Below, one piece after another: positions 24,113 through 35,275 of a DNA stretch of 64,000 bases. Under the pieces are notes generated by a model. That model was not told the origin of the DNA and searched no databases. It saw only the letters and a program-made list of their open reading frames with translations. Numbering within the stretch: the first letter of the stretch is position 1; each line of letters starts with the position of its first letter. Source of the DNA: Aradus depressus (lineage: Eukaryota; Arthropoda; Insecta; Hemiptera; Aradidae); the NCBI GenBank assembly GCA_963662175.1, contig OY759215.1, positions 57,181,213-57,245,212 of the forward strand, written 5' to 3'. Made by a program: the position numbers and the translations under genes.

Positions 24113-24320
24113 GTGGCCTGGCTGAGGGTGGACACACAGACAATTCTGACGATCCACAGTCACGTGATCACGAAGAACCATAGGATAGGTGTAAGTCATT
24201 CGGATCACAGGACGTGGTACCTGCACATCAAAGAGGTCCGTCAGTCGGACAAAGGCTGGTACATGTGTCAGATCAATACGGACCCAATGAAGAGCCAGGT
24301 CGGCTTCCTCGATGTTGTAG
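24113..24320 (+). CDS. Internal exon of a DIP/lachesin-like Ig-domain neuronal surface protein (end of Ig1)
   Basis: This exon encodes 69 codons plus one base, open throughout. It follows a pyrimidine-rich acceptor (ttctttgttgacag) and ends at a GTAAG donor at 24321. It begins VAWLRVDTQTILTI, which carries the conserved core tryptophan of an Ig V-type domain. It later holds DKGWYMCQINTDPMKSQVG, the D-x-G-x-Y-x-C signature around the second domain cysteine, and ends LDVV. This wording is characteristic of insect Dpr-interacting proteins and the related lachesin. These are GPI- or membrane-anchored three-Ig proteins that bind Dpr partners and specify synaptic contacts. The start is an acceptor, not an initiator, because the first codon is GTG in phase 0. 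The partner cysteine of Ig1 must be in an upstream exon, not seen here. Family identity is firm; which DIP paralogue it is cannot be told from this piece. Confidence 0.93.
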
Positions 24321-24489
24321 GTAAGATGTCCTTATCCCACTTACTAATGAGGTATTTGAGTAAAATGTCCAAATTCCGGGTCAAGTTTGCGATGTTTTAT
24401 AATAAAGTTGAATTAATACATTTCAGCTCTTTTTAACCCAATATATTTTAAACTTATTTGTAGATGTGTCAGGCTGCAAGCCTGTCTTC

Positions 24490-25060
24490 AGTATCCAAAT
24501 TTTCCTTCTTCAGCTTTACGAAGGGTAAATTCGATGCGTAGTTTTAAACGGAATTTCAAAGTTTCTGACCTCCTGATTCCAAAAATTAAAAAAAAGTTCT
24601 GTATGTGTCTGTGAACACAAAATTTTATATGTGTATCCAGAACCTTGTAAGAACGGGGCCTATTCATTTTTAGCCAAATTGGCCAATGGAAAGGGGGGAT
24701 TGGGGGAATGCAACTTAAAAACTCTAATAACTGAATCATCAAAAATCCCAATAACTGGAGATGTAATGAATGTGCCTACATGAAACTTCATATTTAAATT
24801 CAAAACCTCATAAGGATGACAACTGTTAATTTTCCGCGAAATCGGTTGAAAGGGTAACTCACTCAACTCAAAAACCCTAATAACTGTCGATGTATTGAAT
24901 TTATCGACACAATTTAGTACGAGGATTTAGAAGTCCTTATGTAAATCAACTATTGATTATTAGTCCATAGAGTCGACTGGTTTTGGAAGAGGAGCCAAAA
25001 GTTAAATGATTAATTCGTTTTGGGGAAGTACATTGCCGGTGATTCAACGTCGAATTCTTT
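24490..25060 (+). repeat. Family A copy just downstream of the first DIP exon
   Basis: CCTGATTCCAAAAATTAAAA, GTGTCTGTGAACACAAAATT, AACTGGAGATGTAATGAATG and TTGGGGAAGTACATTGCCGG in the family order. Confidence 0.75.
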
Positions 25061-25217
25061 TCTTTCATTTATTATGAAATTTTCAACTGTGATACGTTAC
25101 ATACGTCACTAGGAAGACATATGAACAAACGGAAAACAAACATAATTTGAATGTCTTGGTGTCAGCACCACCGCCGCCAGCGGTCCTCCTCAGGCAGGTC
25201 ACAAGGCCATCGTGGAT

Positions 25218-25500
25218 TCAGTCATCGAGAAGGGTCAAGGGCAAGGACAGGAGGACCGGATCCTGCATTACTTCCACTAGTATGTTCGAGTACGGCATTA
25301 ACTTGTACAGAGCTGTTGTGTGACTTCGTGTAAGAATGGTATGTTTAGGTCGTGATGGATGTGTACGTTTGAAACGTAGTATGGGCATTGCGGAACCCCA
25401 GAACGACATACGTTCAGATAGGTCTTGTAGACACTCATTTTGTGGGTAAGGCGAAATTGTAATCGCTTGTCTAGTAGTCTTTTGAGGAGTCCTATGAAAC
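25218..25500 (-). pseudogene. Decayed Jockey-like LINE ORF2 C-terminal segment
   Basis: On the minus strand, frame fragments read LLKRLLDKRLQFRLTHKM then SVYKTYLNVCRSGVP. They are followed by YYVSNVHIHHDLNIPFLHEV. In Jockey-clade ORF2 the block just after the polymerase has L-x-K-x2-LYKTY-x-RP, then WYVSN-x2-LH-x-DL-x-IP-x-L-x-E. About 30 residues normally lying between those two blocks are missing, so there is an internal deletion. A frame change follows the second block. It lies inside the large DIP-gene intron, antisense to the gene. Confidence rests on two short but ordered motif blocks. Confidence 0.6.
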
Positions 25501-25939
25501 AGGACTGAATAATTATTTTAAAAGTTTGTACAACTAACTCAGGTAACTTTAAACATAGCAGAAGCCATTTGCTCACGTTGAGATGAAAATTTTCTGGTTA
25601 TAACCAGAGAGTAGTGTAGTACTTTGCAACCAGCGGAATAGTCTAAAAATACAATTAAAATTCTCTCCTTGCACTGGTTTTACCTTTCATTAAAAACTCA
25701 TTAACTTCAATAGTGGATCTAACACGAGACTCTGAGGCAGAAGCCTCCGAAAGCATTGGGGCTCGACTTTCGAAGCACTGTCTTTTTACACACACGTTTA
25801 CTGTATTAGTGTCAGGTGTAATCCTATTTCACTATGAATATTATTATGAATATTTTTATGTTTATTTTAAAAAGATATTATGAATATAAAAGATATGAGA
25901 ATGGTTGGGACAAAATCATATAGACGCGATAATCGATCT

Positions 25940-26063
25940 TCAAGCTGTTGCCGGTAGAGGCACTTCGGATGATTTGCCCATAACGCCTCTCCGATAGAAC
26001 TCTCCCTCCCGGGACCATTGAGATATGGTGAACATGCATCGTACATGAGGCCAAAAAAAAAAA
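25940..26063 (+). mobile_element. SINE family 1, 3' part
   Basis: CTCTCCCTCCCGGGACCATT and GCATCGTACATGAGGCCAAA plus poly(A) match the 3' half of the copy at 7120. The head is absent. Confidence 0.6.
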
Positions 26064-26086
26064 TATGCATATATATATTATAACAC

Positions 26087-26345
26087 AGAGGGAGCCGATA
26101 GCTCAGTGATATGTGTGCTTGCTTACTGAGCTCAAGTTCGGGTTCGAAACCCTGCCGAGGACCTTAGGTTTTTTTACCTGGGAGGGTAGAATGGTATTCA
26201 TCGGATGGGACATTAGGTGATGGTCCCGAACCTGCGCGATGTCTTGAAAATCCTTTTTCTTGGTAGTAAAATCTGGGTAGATAAAATTAGACTAGGCGAT
26301 ATGACCTCATAGTTAAAGCCCGGGCATGAATCACAGATACAACAT
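26087..26345 (+). mobile_element. tRNA-derived SINE, family 2, near complete
   Basis: The head GCCGATAGCTCAGTGATATG (A box) and GGGTTCGAAACCCTGCCGAG (B box) are followed by TTTACCTGGGAGG, CATCGGATGGGACATTAGG, and a body ending AAAGCCCGGGCATGAATCAC. Other copies in the window are pieces of this layout. Confidence 0.8.
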
Positions 26346-26349
26346 AACT

Positions 26350-27020
26350 GAACCTTTTATATTTTATGTATATTCATATTTTGTTTGTATATTCAGGTTT
26401 TTCAGTCAACTTTTCTCGGACTAATAGCACAAGCTTATGTGAAAAAAAAACTCCACAATGATCTCAATATACAAACAGTTGACACAATACTGAAACTGTA
26501 GCTTATTATAGGTATACTAAAAAAGGCTTTACTGAACTGAGGTTGACACTTTCCTCTTGAAGTTCGATATTATCAGATTGACTCTAACTTTCCCACTTTC
26601 TATTATCCTAGAGGCGAATGAGAATTTTCTAAGAATTTTCCTTTTTCCCCTGCCCCAATAGTTTTCCTCGTATATTTCCATTCAATTCTTGTATTGTCAG
26701 TGAGGGCGTTACTTAATTGGAGGACGTTAAACGGATGAGCCTAACGAAGTGAGGTTCCCTGCATTGACTGAGACTAGGCTCGCTCCGAGGTTGTGTGAGT
26801 ACCACACGCATACAGCCCCCTTTATTCATTAACATTTGAATAAATATTTTTTTTTTTTGGTCCCGAATAAAAAAAATGAAACAGGGATTCAATATTTGCA
26901 ATGAAAATAAAATTGTATATGTATGTTGTTTTGTTTTTATCAATATTTTTAAAATTATCTTTTGTTGGACTGTCCCGATATGTGCGAACGACGAGCTCTA
27001 GAGCATGTGCAATGTCAGAT
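26350..27020. other. Unique non-coding sequence
   Basis: Nothing recognised apart from a T-run at 26847-26859. Confidence 0.5.
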
Positions 27021-27170
27021 ATTTATTGAAAACCCTATCCTAGGTAACCTCTGCAGGCAAAATTTAGGACTCCTAAAGTGGAGTCGGGCTCATATCCATC
27101 AGAGCGACGAAAGAGCACTCTGGCAGTAGGCTCATAGTTAAAGCCCAAGCATGAGTCACAAAAACAAACA
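27020..27170 (+). mobile_element. SINE family 2, tail half
   Basis: GGACTCCTAAAGTGGAGTCG, ATCAGAGCGACGAAAGAGCA and AAAGCCCAAGCATGAGTCAC. Confidence 0.6.
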
Positions 27171-27984
27171 AACTTTTTCGACAATTTAATCCATTATCGG
27201 TCTTTATGCTTTAGCTCACTTCCCTCTCCCTGATTTACTTTTATTTTCTAAATCGTTCCTGGTTTTCAACAGGTTTTCCACCTCTAAAATTAACTCAGAT
27301 GCATCTTGACTTTTCATTTAAATCTTTATTTATCCCAATAGTTAACAAATTTGACAATAGTCAACAAATTGTTGAAGAGTGCTCTATACTGTGCTATGCT
27401 ATGCTACATCTGTGTACCAAGTGCTATATCTATTTCACTTTTAGAAGTTAATGTCGTTATTTACACTGTCAGTTACTGATTGAAACAAGGTTGCTGAGTG
27501 ATGTGTTGAGTTGTGTGATATATTTTAATGATGGATTAGTGGGAAGGAGGTAGAGACTGAAGCTGTTTCACACCATTTAGCAACTTGTGATGTTTGTTAC
27601 GTTGCCTGTCTGATTAACTCAAATGAAGTTAGCACAAATGATTTTGGACTATAATGAGCAACTCCTAACTCCTACCATACCCAGATTATTCCATTTCTGT
27701 ACTCCACCTTTGTCTTCTGTTTTTATTGAGTTTATTTCGTGTTTATGATCCTTTTTAGAGTTGATTTCTATCTGTTATATGAGCAGTTCTACAATATTTT
27801 ATGGGGTCGTTCTTCTCAGTCGCTATTTCCGTTAGATCTATGAATATTGTCCTGATAGGAGTGGCCGATGTAAGGAATCTTGAACCACTCCCACAAATAT
27901 ATTTCAATTAGCTGTGTGGATGCTGAAGATCGTAGCCTTTATGCCTTGGTTGATAGGCAGATGTAGTGGACTTACTTGTTAAAT

Positions 27985-28197
27985 TAATAATACATATTTT
28001 ATTTACACAACTAGTTTCGGCAATTATCTTCCATCCTCAGATAGTGGATCTTAAAGTAGAAAAGGGGTTAAAATAGTTATAGATTTTTCACAGGGTGTTG
28101 ACTTGCCACCTTCTCTACATTAAGATTTACTACCTTATGATGGCAGATAACATCCGAAACTAGTTGTGTAAATAAAATATATTGTTGGACTGAGATA
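27985..28197. mobile_element. Small foldback element with about 50-bp inverted arms
   Basis: The left arm (27985-28040) contains TTTATTTACACAACTAGTTT and the right arm (28134-28197) contains AAACTAGTTGTGTAAATAAA, with similar flanking bases. The left arm carries an intact CTGAGGA...GAAAC motif on the minus strand. The right arm has the same in the plus sense with CTTATGA, one base changed. Related single arms are at 29735-29825 and in the 127-bp array. Confidence 0.65.
28014..28040 (-). other. Hammerhead-like motif 3
   Basis: CTGAGGA, TGGAAGATAATTGCC, GAAAC, then TAGTTGTG on the minus strand. The partner arm at 28134-28160 has CTTATGA and GAAAC on the plus strand. Confidence 0.35.
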
Positions 28198-28723
28198 CCT
28201 CTGTACGTATTAAATCGTAGCCTTTTTCCCATTTCTTAAATCTGAACTTTGACTTTTGCGTTATGGTTTCACTTTTTTTTTTTTTCAAGTTTTAAATATG
28301 TCAGTCTTTTAAACTAAATTATAATGAGGCCAGTGAATCATGTCCCTGTGGGGCCTTCAACCCTAAATAAACCGTTAAAGATGTCACAGCCAACGTGCGG
28401 TCATCACTAAGTTTTGTTTGTCAAACTAAAATCAAAATTTACAAAACATCGGGAAGAAAAAGAAACGTCTGATATGACTTTCACATGACTTTCATAAGGA
28501 ATATAAATATAAATAAATGAAATATAAATTCACCATCTCTACTGGCTAAGGGATAGTCAAATATGAGAGCTATGGCTTCAGCGGATGTCTTTGTTTCACT
28601 ATAGGTTCAGCTTAATTCTGAGATGAACTTTCTTATGCACAGTGAGGCAATTTCAGAAAATGTAATACTTTATTCTTTGGGGTGAGGAGGAGGGTTAGAT
28701 TGAGTTGAATAGATAAACAAACA

Positions 28724-29271
28724 CACCAGACTGCCCCGCGTGCCTTGGTGAGACGGAGTCGGCGGAGCATGTCCTCCTCAAATGCCCCAGATTTGAGGAG
28801 GGAAGGAAAAATCTGGAGTGCAGCATGGGCGCCCCGCTGACTGCTACCTGTTACGTGGACGCTATGCTGCGCTCCCAGGAGTCGTGGGATGAAGGTTGCG
28901 ATTTTGCAGCGCTCATCATGGGCCGGTTGGCCCTTCAGGAGAGGGCTGACAAGGAAGAGTAGCGGTAATAAAACAGAAGAAGGGGCGTTACCAGCCACCC
29001 TTCCTCCCTTCCGCGAAGTAATGACAGACCGTCAGTTCCGCGGAAGGGAATCAGGATCGGCAAGGAGGGGGTTTTAGTGGGTATGGTGATGGTGAACCGT
29101 CTCGAGTCCCACACTATCCAGGGCTACCTTCCCTGGATGTGCGTCACAGCATTTCCCCCTCCAATGCAAAAAAAAAATAAATAAAAAAAAAATAAAATAA
29201 ATAAATAAAAAAAAAAAAAAAATAAATAAATAAAAAATAAAAAAAAATAAATAAATAAAAAATAAAAAAAA
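28724..29271 (+). pseudogene. 5'-truncated non-LTR retrotransposon, ORF2 C-terminus (R1-like)
   Basis: The plus-strand frame from about 28727 to a TAG at 28960-28962 reads CPACLGETESAEHVLLKCP, a C-x2-C-x7-H-x4-C knuckle. It continues through SWDEGCDFAALIMGRLAL and ends ERADKEE. This is the usual end of an R1-type ORF2. About 200 bases of GC-rich 3' UTR follow, then a long A-rich tail of AAATA-type repeats (29167-29271). ATAAACAAACA at 28713-28723 recurs at 29272-29282, a plausible 11-bp target-site duplication, although low complexity weakens it. The base composition contrasts sharply with the AT-rich flanks. A long minus-strand frame at 28633-28998 is only a shadow of this coding strand. Confidence 0.75.
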
Positions 29272-29734
29272 ATAAACAAACAATCACAATTCGCAAATAA
29301 ATTAGGTTAGAGAGACCGTCTAAGCTAGTGGGAGACGTTTCGATAGAGAGATTCGAATTACTCTCCTGTGAGGCTTTACTGGTTTAATGGTTAGTGTTTG
29401 CAATCTATTTCGGGAGTGACCAAAATCATTTTTATTACTTGTTTATAGAGGCATATAATGTTAATGGTGATTCCCATTTACGATTAAATAAATTAACATT
29501 AAACATTTATTTTTTGTAATTGGGACAAAGAGGGGGATTAAATGAGGGTTGAGTGGTTAGTGTTACTAATTTGAGAAGGGGCTACATTGGTTGAGTGGTT
29601 CTTCTGTCTGGTTAATACTCTTGAAAGGGTCCTTGGTGGTTAATGTGGGCAAAATATGCGGTGTGGTCTATTGTGATTTATTGTTTTGTGAGTAATGATT
29701 GCCATAATATAGTTAAATAAGTAATACTGAGATA

Positions 29735-29825
29735 TTCAGTTCAAAAAACGATTTATTTATACCACAAATAGTTTCGGCGATTAATTACCACCATCATCAG
29801 GTAATGAATCTAAACATATATAAAC
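29735..29825 (-). repeat. Single arm of the TTTATTTA...GTTTCGG...CATCAGG family
   Basis: The minus strand gives GATTCATTACCTGATGATGG then CGCCGAAACTATTTGTGG and TATAAATAAAT. It matches the foldback arms at 27985 and the unit of the 127-bp array. Confidence 0.55.
29771..29800 (-). other. Hammerhead-like motif 4
   Basis: CTGATGA, T, GGTG...CGCC hairpin, GAAAC, TATTTGTGG on the minus strand. Confidence 0.35.
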
Positions 29826-30935
29826 AAAAAAAAATGTTTTCTTAAAATTATAATTTACGAACGGTTACGCTCAACAAATTACATAAATGTTAAGTTATAA
29901 GTGTTATTATAAAAATGAAAATACATAAAAATAATTAAAGTTAAAAAAATTACACGTACAAATTACCTAAAAATAGAAAAGGGGTAAAGAAAGTTACAGG
30001 CTCTTCTTCTGGTCAAGTTGGATCCTGACTGTAGTAGGGTCAGGACAGGTGTGATTTGTCTGAATGCTATTTGGTAAGGAAACGTCTGTGAAGGTCCTGA
30101 ATTGTGTCCTGTACTGTTATTGTCATGAGGACATTGTTTTAAAAATAAATGAATAAATAAAATAAATCTGTCCTATAAATAAATAAATTACCAAAAACTA
30201 CCCAGAAATCAACAATTTAAAAGTTTATGTACGGGTACAGATAAGTTATTCTTGTTCCCTGAGTCACCACAACTCAAATTTTATTTATTTATTGGATAGT
30301 TTTATTTTATTTATTATTTTTTATTTTGTGAACAATTTATATCAAGTTGTTATGTTTTTAAAAAAAAGGTTTATCAGATTGCCCGATGATGTGGACAACC
30401 TTAAAAGCAGGCTAGAACTCAATTACAAAACTGTGATCAGATTACGATTTTATTTTGCAACTTGTGAAATATCACTGATTACTGCCATCGTTACTATATC
30501 TTATATTATTTCTTATTATTCGGAGCACAGAAGGCAAGTAAATTACCTCCGTTCTATCTTGCATCTGTACAGAACTAAGAGAGGATCGACAACATTCATG
30601 AAACAGTTTAGCTAAACATCAAATGTATCGTATTCTTGCATTTTGGGCTTGTTTTAGCTATTTGTATCGTTTGGAGGGAACATCGACAACCTAGTCAATG
30701 GTTGACCTCTATCTAGCCTATGTTTGTATACGATAGATTAGTGTACAGAGGCCGTACTAAGCTGACCTGTCAGGCCTGTGTCTAATCTACTAGAGGAGGT
30801 TGTTGAAGCGTGCAGCTCTTCACAAAGTAGGCCCTCCCTTGCACTCAACTGCCTATACGCCCCCCACTTTCATCCTCCCTTCAAAACACTGAATACTAAC
30901 CTGCATGTACTTTTTATGTCACTTCAACTGCGATA

Positions 30936-30943
30936 GTTATTAG
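30936..30943. repeat. Left 8-bp target-site duplication of the hAT element
   Basis: GTTATTAG, directly outside CAGAGCC; identical to 32528-32535. Confidence 0.85.
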
Positions 30944-31142
30944 CAGAGCCTGGATTTTTATGCGGTCAAAAACTGCGAAATATTCCATATAATATGCAGT
31001 ACAAAACCGTATATTATGCAGTAAAATATGCAGCAAGAAGTCTCTAAATATGCAATAAAACAGCTAAAGTATTAAAATATATTAATGTGTAATAAAATAA
31101 TTCCTGAAAAAGACCAACCACGCTTTCTCCCCCTCCCCCTTC

Positions 31143-31240
31143 TCAAAATCATTTTATACTGACATTACTGGGTATAAGAAAGTCACTCCCAGAGTTACAC
31201 TCATTACTATCTTATATCCAGTAATGCCAGAATGAAATGA
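31143..31240. repeat. Imperfect hairpin inside the hAT element
   Basis: TCATTTTATACTGACATTAC, TGGGTATAAGA pairs with TCTTATATCCA, GTAATGCCAGAATGAAATGA. A related arm is at 47620-47645. Confidence 0.65.
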
Positions 31241-31358
31241 TTCCTCATTCCAACCTGCCAATCTAATTGGAAGGTTCTTCCAAACCCTCTTTTCTATCAT
31301 TGTTCCTTAGTTTATATAAATATGGCAGCTATTCTCATACAATTCGTTCAAACTACAT

Positions 31359-31430
31359 GCAGTAGACTCTCCCTTATCCGGCGTTCTGTTAACCGGCGCG
31401 CTTCCTTATCCGGCGCTCGCAAAATAATAT
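31359..31430 (+). mobile_element. Possible pogo/Tigger-like terminal sequence
   Basis: GCAGTAGACTCTCCCTTATC followed by repeated CGGCG/ACCGGC and TTATCCGGCG units resembles the end of pogo-like (Tc1/mariner) elements. Only one end is visible and no flanking TA is present, so it is at best a fragment. A similar CAGTAGACTCT occurs at about 57298. Confidence 0.35.
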
Positions 31431-31950
31431 CAAATTTGTTAAACTAAAATTAACATTCAACTATTAGATTATCAATTATATGAGCCACTTGTATTTACGA
31501 GCACATAATATTCCGTAACTTACGAATCTTTCATGTATTTTTATTGTACATACATACATATGTACATTGTATTTATAATGAAGGGAACGTTAGGACGAAA
31601 TTCAAAAATGAAAAAATGAAACCTGATTGACTTAAAAATTTGGTTGTACTTTTTTACACCAAAAAACAGCAAAATATAAACGTGCATAATAAAAAATGTA
31701 ATAAAACATAATATAGTATCTATTAAACATTTTTTTTTTTTTTCCAAAATATGAAAATATGTAATATAAACAAAAAAAATAAGAAAATAAAAAACAACAA
31801 TTAATACCTAATCGTATTTTAAAAAAGAAGAAAAAAGAAACATAATTAAAACCTTAAATAGTAAAAAAATAACTATTTCCCCCGTCGCGCTGCGCTGATT
31901 AAGAAGCAAGAGAAAATGACAGAAGAGCTCACCTGTATTCACATCAATGG

Positions 31951-32073
31951 TCAATCTGTGATTTTGTTTTCAAATGGAACTTGTTTTGAACAATAGTTGC
32001 AAAAAACAACTTTTCCATCAGTCGTGAAAGCTGTTACATCTTTGCTATTGAATGTCCAATGTTTCAATTTACA
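31951..32073 (-). pseudogene. hAT transposase N-terminal BED-type zinc-finger remnant
   Basis: The minus frame reads CKLKHWTFNSKDVTAF, then TTDGKVVFCNYCSKQVPFEN, then a TGA at 31951-31953. The pattern K-x2-W, F-x2-DGK-V-FC-x2-C-x-K-x-V matches the start of CGBP1-like hAT transposases. It holds the first two zinc ligands; the expected downstream H-x-H pair is beyond the stop and not visible. Position and orientation agree with the hAT ends at 30944 and 32527. Confidence 0.65.
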
Positions 32074-32527
32074 GGAAAACGATGAACTTTCGGAATTTTT
32101 AAGAAAAAAAAAATGTATATACAAACTTTCGTACTGAAAGTAACTATCAAACTGAAACTGAGTGTCGTGTGTAAGGGCAAAAAAGGAGAGATGGAACGCG
32201 GAGAAATGACATTACTCCTTATTCGAAGAAGTCAATTATTGAGGGCTAACGTTCTTTTTTCCGGCGAATATTATGTTTATGTACATAATATTGTAAACTG
32301 GAATTAAGTTTCCATGGTTGTATTTTTATATTTCTATTTCTAACACTTTTTTATTTTTATTTTAATCAGAATATCAAAATATGCAAATATATTCATTTAT
32401 CACCAAATATGCAAAATAAAATTAGGCTTAATTGCATCTAAGTACTAATTCGTAAAGATATTTGGTCAACTATTTAAAAAAAAAAGACGCAAACAAAATA
32501 TGCAATTGCATAAAAATCCGGGCTCTG

Positions 32528-32535
32528 GTTATTAG
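32528..32535. repeat. Right 8-bp target-site duplication of the hAT element
   Basis: GTTATTAG, directly after GGGCTCTG; identical to 30936-30943. Confidence 0.85.
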
Positions 32536-32539
32536 CAAT

Positions 32540-35190
32540 GGGTTATTTTCGTTCCTTAACATCCATAGATGGCAGAAATAATACTTAAGGTCAGTGGACA
32601 GTAACGCTATCCACCATGAAGTCCGCCCACTCTGAGGTCACTCTTCCTCCTGGGAATTTCTGTGTTTATTATTTACTAAATGTGCCTCTCAGCGTTGTCC
32701 AGGAAACCCTTGTCTTTCATCTCAGTCTTTTAACAGCAAAATTACAATTTTCATTTCAAATTTAACCTGTGTTTTCCTTTTTTCCGGAATTTCTTCCAAA
32801 ATTGTCTTTTTCGATTTTCAATATTTCGGGACACTTTATGTCCTTTCTTTGCGTTTATTGTGACCTCTGTAAGACGCCAGAAATGGTGGAAAAAGGAACC
32901 TACATACATTTCAGAAAAACCTAAGAAACACAGAGTTGAATTGTCAAGAATTTACATGAATGAAAGCTGATCAAGAAGGCTTAGTGGAACGACAGACACC
33001 ACGCTTTTAGGCCACAGGAAGATATCCTGAAAGTTCTCACTGGATGTGAAGCCGAATACGTTAGATGCTTCGCTTTGTTATTAAACACTTTGAAATGATA
33101 TGTCACACTTTTTTCTTGTAAAAAATATTTTCTTATTTTCAATTCAAATTATCATTCCTTCGTTTTGTCGGCCTACAATTCGGAGTTTGAGCATTGCCTC
33201 AGTATCGGCATCCTTACGTAAAACTGTCATCTTAATGTTTTATGTATCTATGGAACAATTTGTGAATCTCTGTGTTTAACCAAAAACATAAAAGTAAAAA
33301 CTGTTTGGTTATCTACTGCGCCGCTTGTAGCGCTGGAGTCTACTCATTATGTAGTCAACCATAAGAATGTTATTAATGGATGTTATTTTCATTTTATTTT
33401 TTTCTTCGAGGGAAGGAGAGTTAATTTATTAGAGCACCACCTGTTGCGTCATCAACAGACAGTAGACCGAATGATAAATGATGAAAAAAAAAAATATATA
33501 TATATAACTTGTTAGTGTTGCTGCGAGGCCGGCAGTATTTTTCTTTCAATGAAAATTGGTGCAAAGGGTAGTCAAGATGGAGGAAATAGGATGGGATGGG
33601 GGGGGGGGGGGGGGGATCACTCCGCAAAAGCACGAAAACTATCAAAACTTTCTTGTCCGAATAAGTGATACGTTTTCTCTCATTCTACGTTCGCCCTCAC
33701 CAGGGGCGGGATTTTCTGTATCTCTAGTAGTTTATCTACGATTTTAATTTTTTATTACATGGATATAATTACTAATTTAGATTACTGTCATCTTATCTTA
33801 GCTATTGTGGCCTATACTTATTATTATTTGGTCGTAATGTCAGGAGAGAAATAAGAAATTTTGTATTTGACAAGTCTGTGTTAATGTGAATAGATTTTTT
33901 TTCAATACATATATTAGACAAATTGGAGTAAAACTATTGAACAAGTCAAATACATCTTTATGAAATTTGTCGGGGACATTTCTATAGTGTAAACAAATTA
34001 ACTTACTTATATTTCTTAGAAGGTTACTACTTTTTTTCAACATACGAGTATATCTAGTGCAAGCTTTTACATGAACTTGTACGTATTTATGCTTTTAAGC
34101 TACAATTGGACGTCTACCATTTTCGAAATTTGGAAAACTGAACCTAGATACCTACTATTCATGGGCTTCATTCAATTTGAAACCCACTTGCATTTTTTGA
34201 ACTTTTTTTTAGGTGTATTGCATTTTTTTAAATATTTTCAGTACAGGATTTTTCACGACCCTGTATGTATTTTCCCCCATGCACATTTTTCTACTTTGCT
34301 GTGTTCTTCTAAAATTCATGATCGAAAATCCAGAGTCTTGGAATGCATTGGCGTCATTAGCAGCAGCCATTTTAAACATAATAGAAAACTTGTGATTAAT
34401 ATAGAAGACCCTAGTACCTTTGATTAAATACTCCACTTGTGTTTTTGGATTTTATTTTATTTTTTTTGAGGCATCACATGTTTGCGGATATTTTCCGCGC
34501 ACAGTTTTTAGAAATTTGAAAGTATTTTTTATGTGCTTTGGCCACCACTTTATTAAGTTTCTATGTTGGATGGTTTGATATGTACGAATGTGGATAGAAA
34601 GACAGACAGACACTCGAACGAAAACAATAACTGAGGTTTTCAGTTTTACCTATGAAACCCTGAAAAGTTAGAACACTTGGAATTTAAGAATTATTATTTA
34701 GTTTTTAAATTCAAAATCAGAGCACTTAACTAGTGCTTGACTGAAAGTTAAGAGGTTTCCTTCAATAACCTTTCAATGGGAGAGGGTGGGGGATGGAGGT
34801 GAAAGAGTGGGAGAAAGCCTCCAATTACGGATCAAAAGGGCCCCACTTGATCTGGCCTAACTAATTAAAAGCCTAAAAGACGCTTCAAAAAAAGGAAAAC
34901 AGCTGCACCTAAAAGTTTCTCTACGAGAAAGGGCTTCAAGTTGTCAAAGGATTTTGTTTATTGAATGGAAGTAGGCTGAGTTGAGACCGCAGGAATAATT
35001 AACTCGTTCCGCTGGTAGCTTCAGGTAATCTCTACCTCTCGCGGGCAGAGAAATTTAAAATGTCCAAAATATAACAAAAGTTCTTTACTCTTGGTTCAAG
35101 CACTAGAACATCCAACAACCTGTACAATAACTCCCGGAAAATTGTTGATGAATGTCAATGTACTACGATCGGCTTAGATTAGCACCCTGC
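32540..35190. other. Intronic sequence, little recognised
   Basis: A G-run lies at 33598-33615 and a family C scrap at 34560-34680. From 34780 to 35060 there is repeat-free sequence with homeodomain-type TAATTA cores and a CAGCTG E-box, possibly regulatory. Confidence 0.35.
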
Positions 35191-35195
35191 ATTCT

Positions 35196-35275
35196 TCCTT
35201 TTTTTTATCTGGGAGGTAAATGAACCTTGAGCACTCCGACCTTAAGGTCTAGAGCCTGTGCTATGTCAGATACTC
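35196..35275 (+). mobile_element. SINE family 2, short body fragment
   Basis: TTTTTATCTGGGAGGTAAAT and GAGCCTGTGCTATGTCAGAT. It supplies the start of a spurious 118-codon frame (35227-35583). Confidence 0.5.

Larger units (their letters stand above)
29285..30935. other. Intronic sequence, one unassigned frame
   Basis: The plus frame 30292-30615 (107 codons) has hydrophobic stretches but no recognised family. It lies in AT-rich DNA and is probably chance. A foldback arm is at 29735-29825. Confidence 0.4.
30944..32527 (-). mobile_element. Degenerate hAT-superfamily DNA transposon with TIRs and 8-bp duplication
   Basis: The left end CAGAGCCTGGATTTTTATGC (30944) and the reverse complement of the right end, CAGAGCCCGGATTTTTATGC (32527), differ at one base in 20. 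Immediately outside each is GTTATTAG, an exact 8-bp duplication, the hAT hallmark. Between them is a transposase N-terminal remnant on the minus strand, so the element reads right to left. It has clearly lost most of its transposase. It has also picked up other pieces: a hairpin at 31143-31240 and a pogo-like end near 31360. AT-rich repeats of ATATGCA type occur near both ends, a common subterminal feature. Confidence 0.85.

Noticed and set aside
28633..28998. 121-codon minus frame
   Set aside because: It lies antisense to a recognisable LINE C-terminus, so it is a shadow.
30292..30615. 107-codon plus frame with hydrophobic segments
   Set aside because: AT-rich composition produces Phe/Ile/Tyr-rich frames by chance. 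No family likeness and no gene context.
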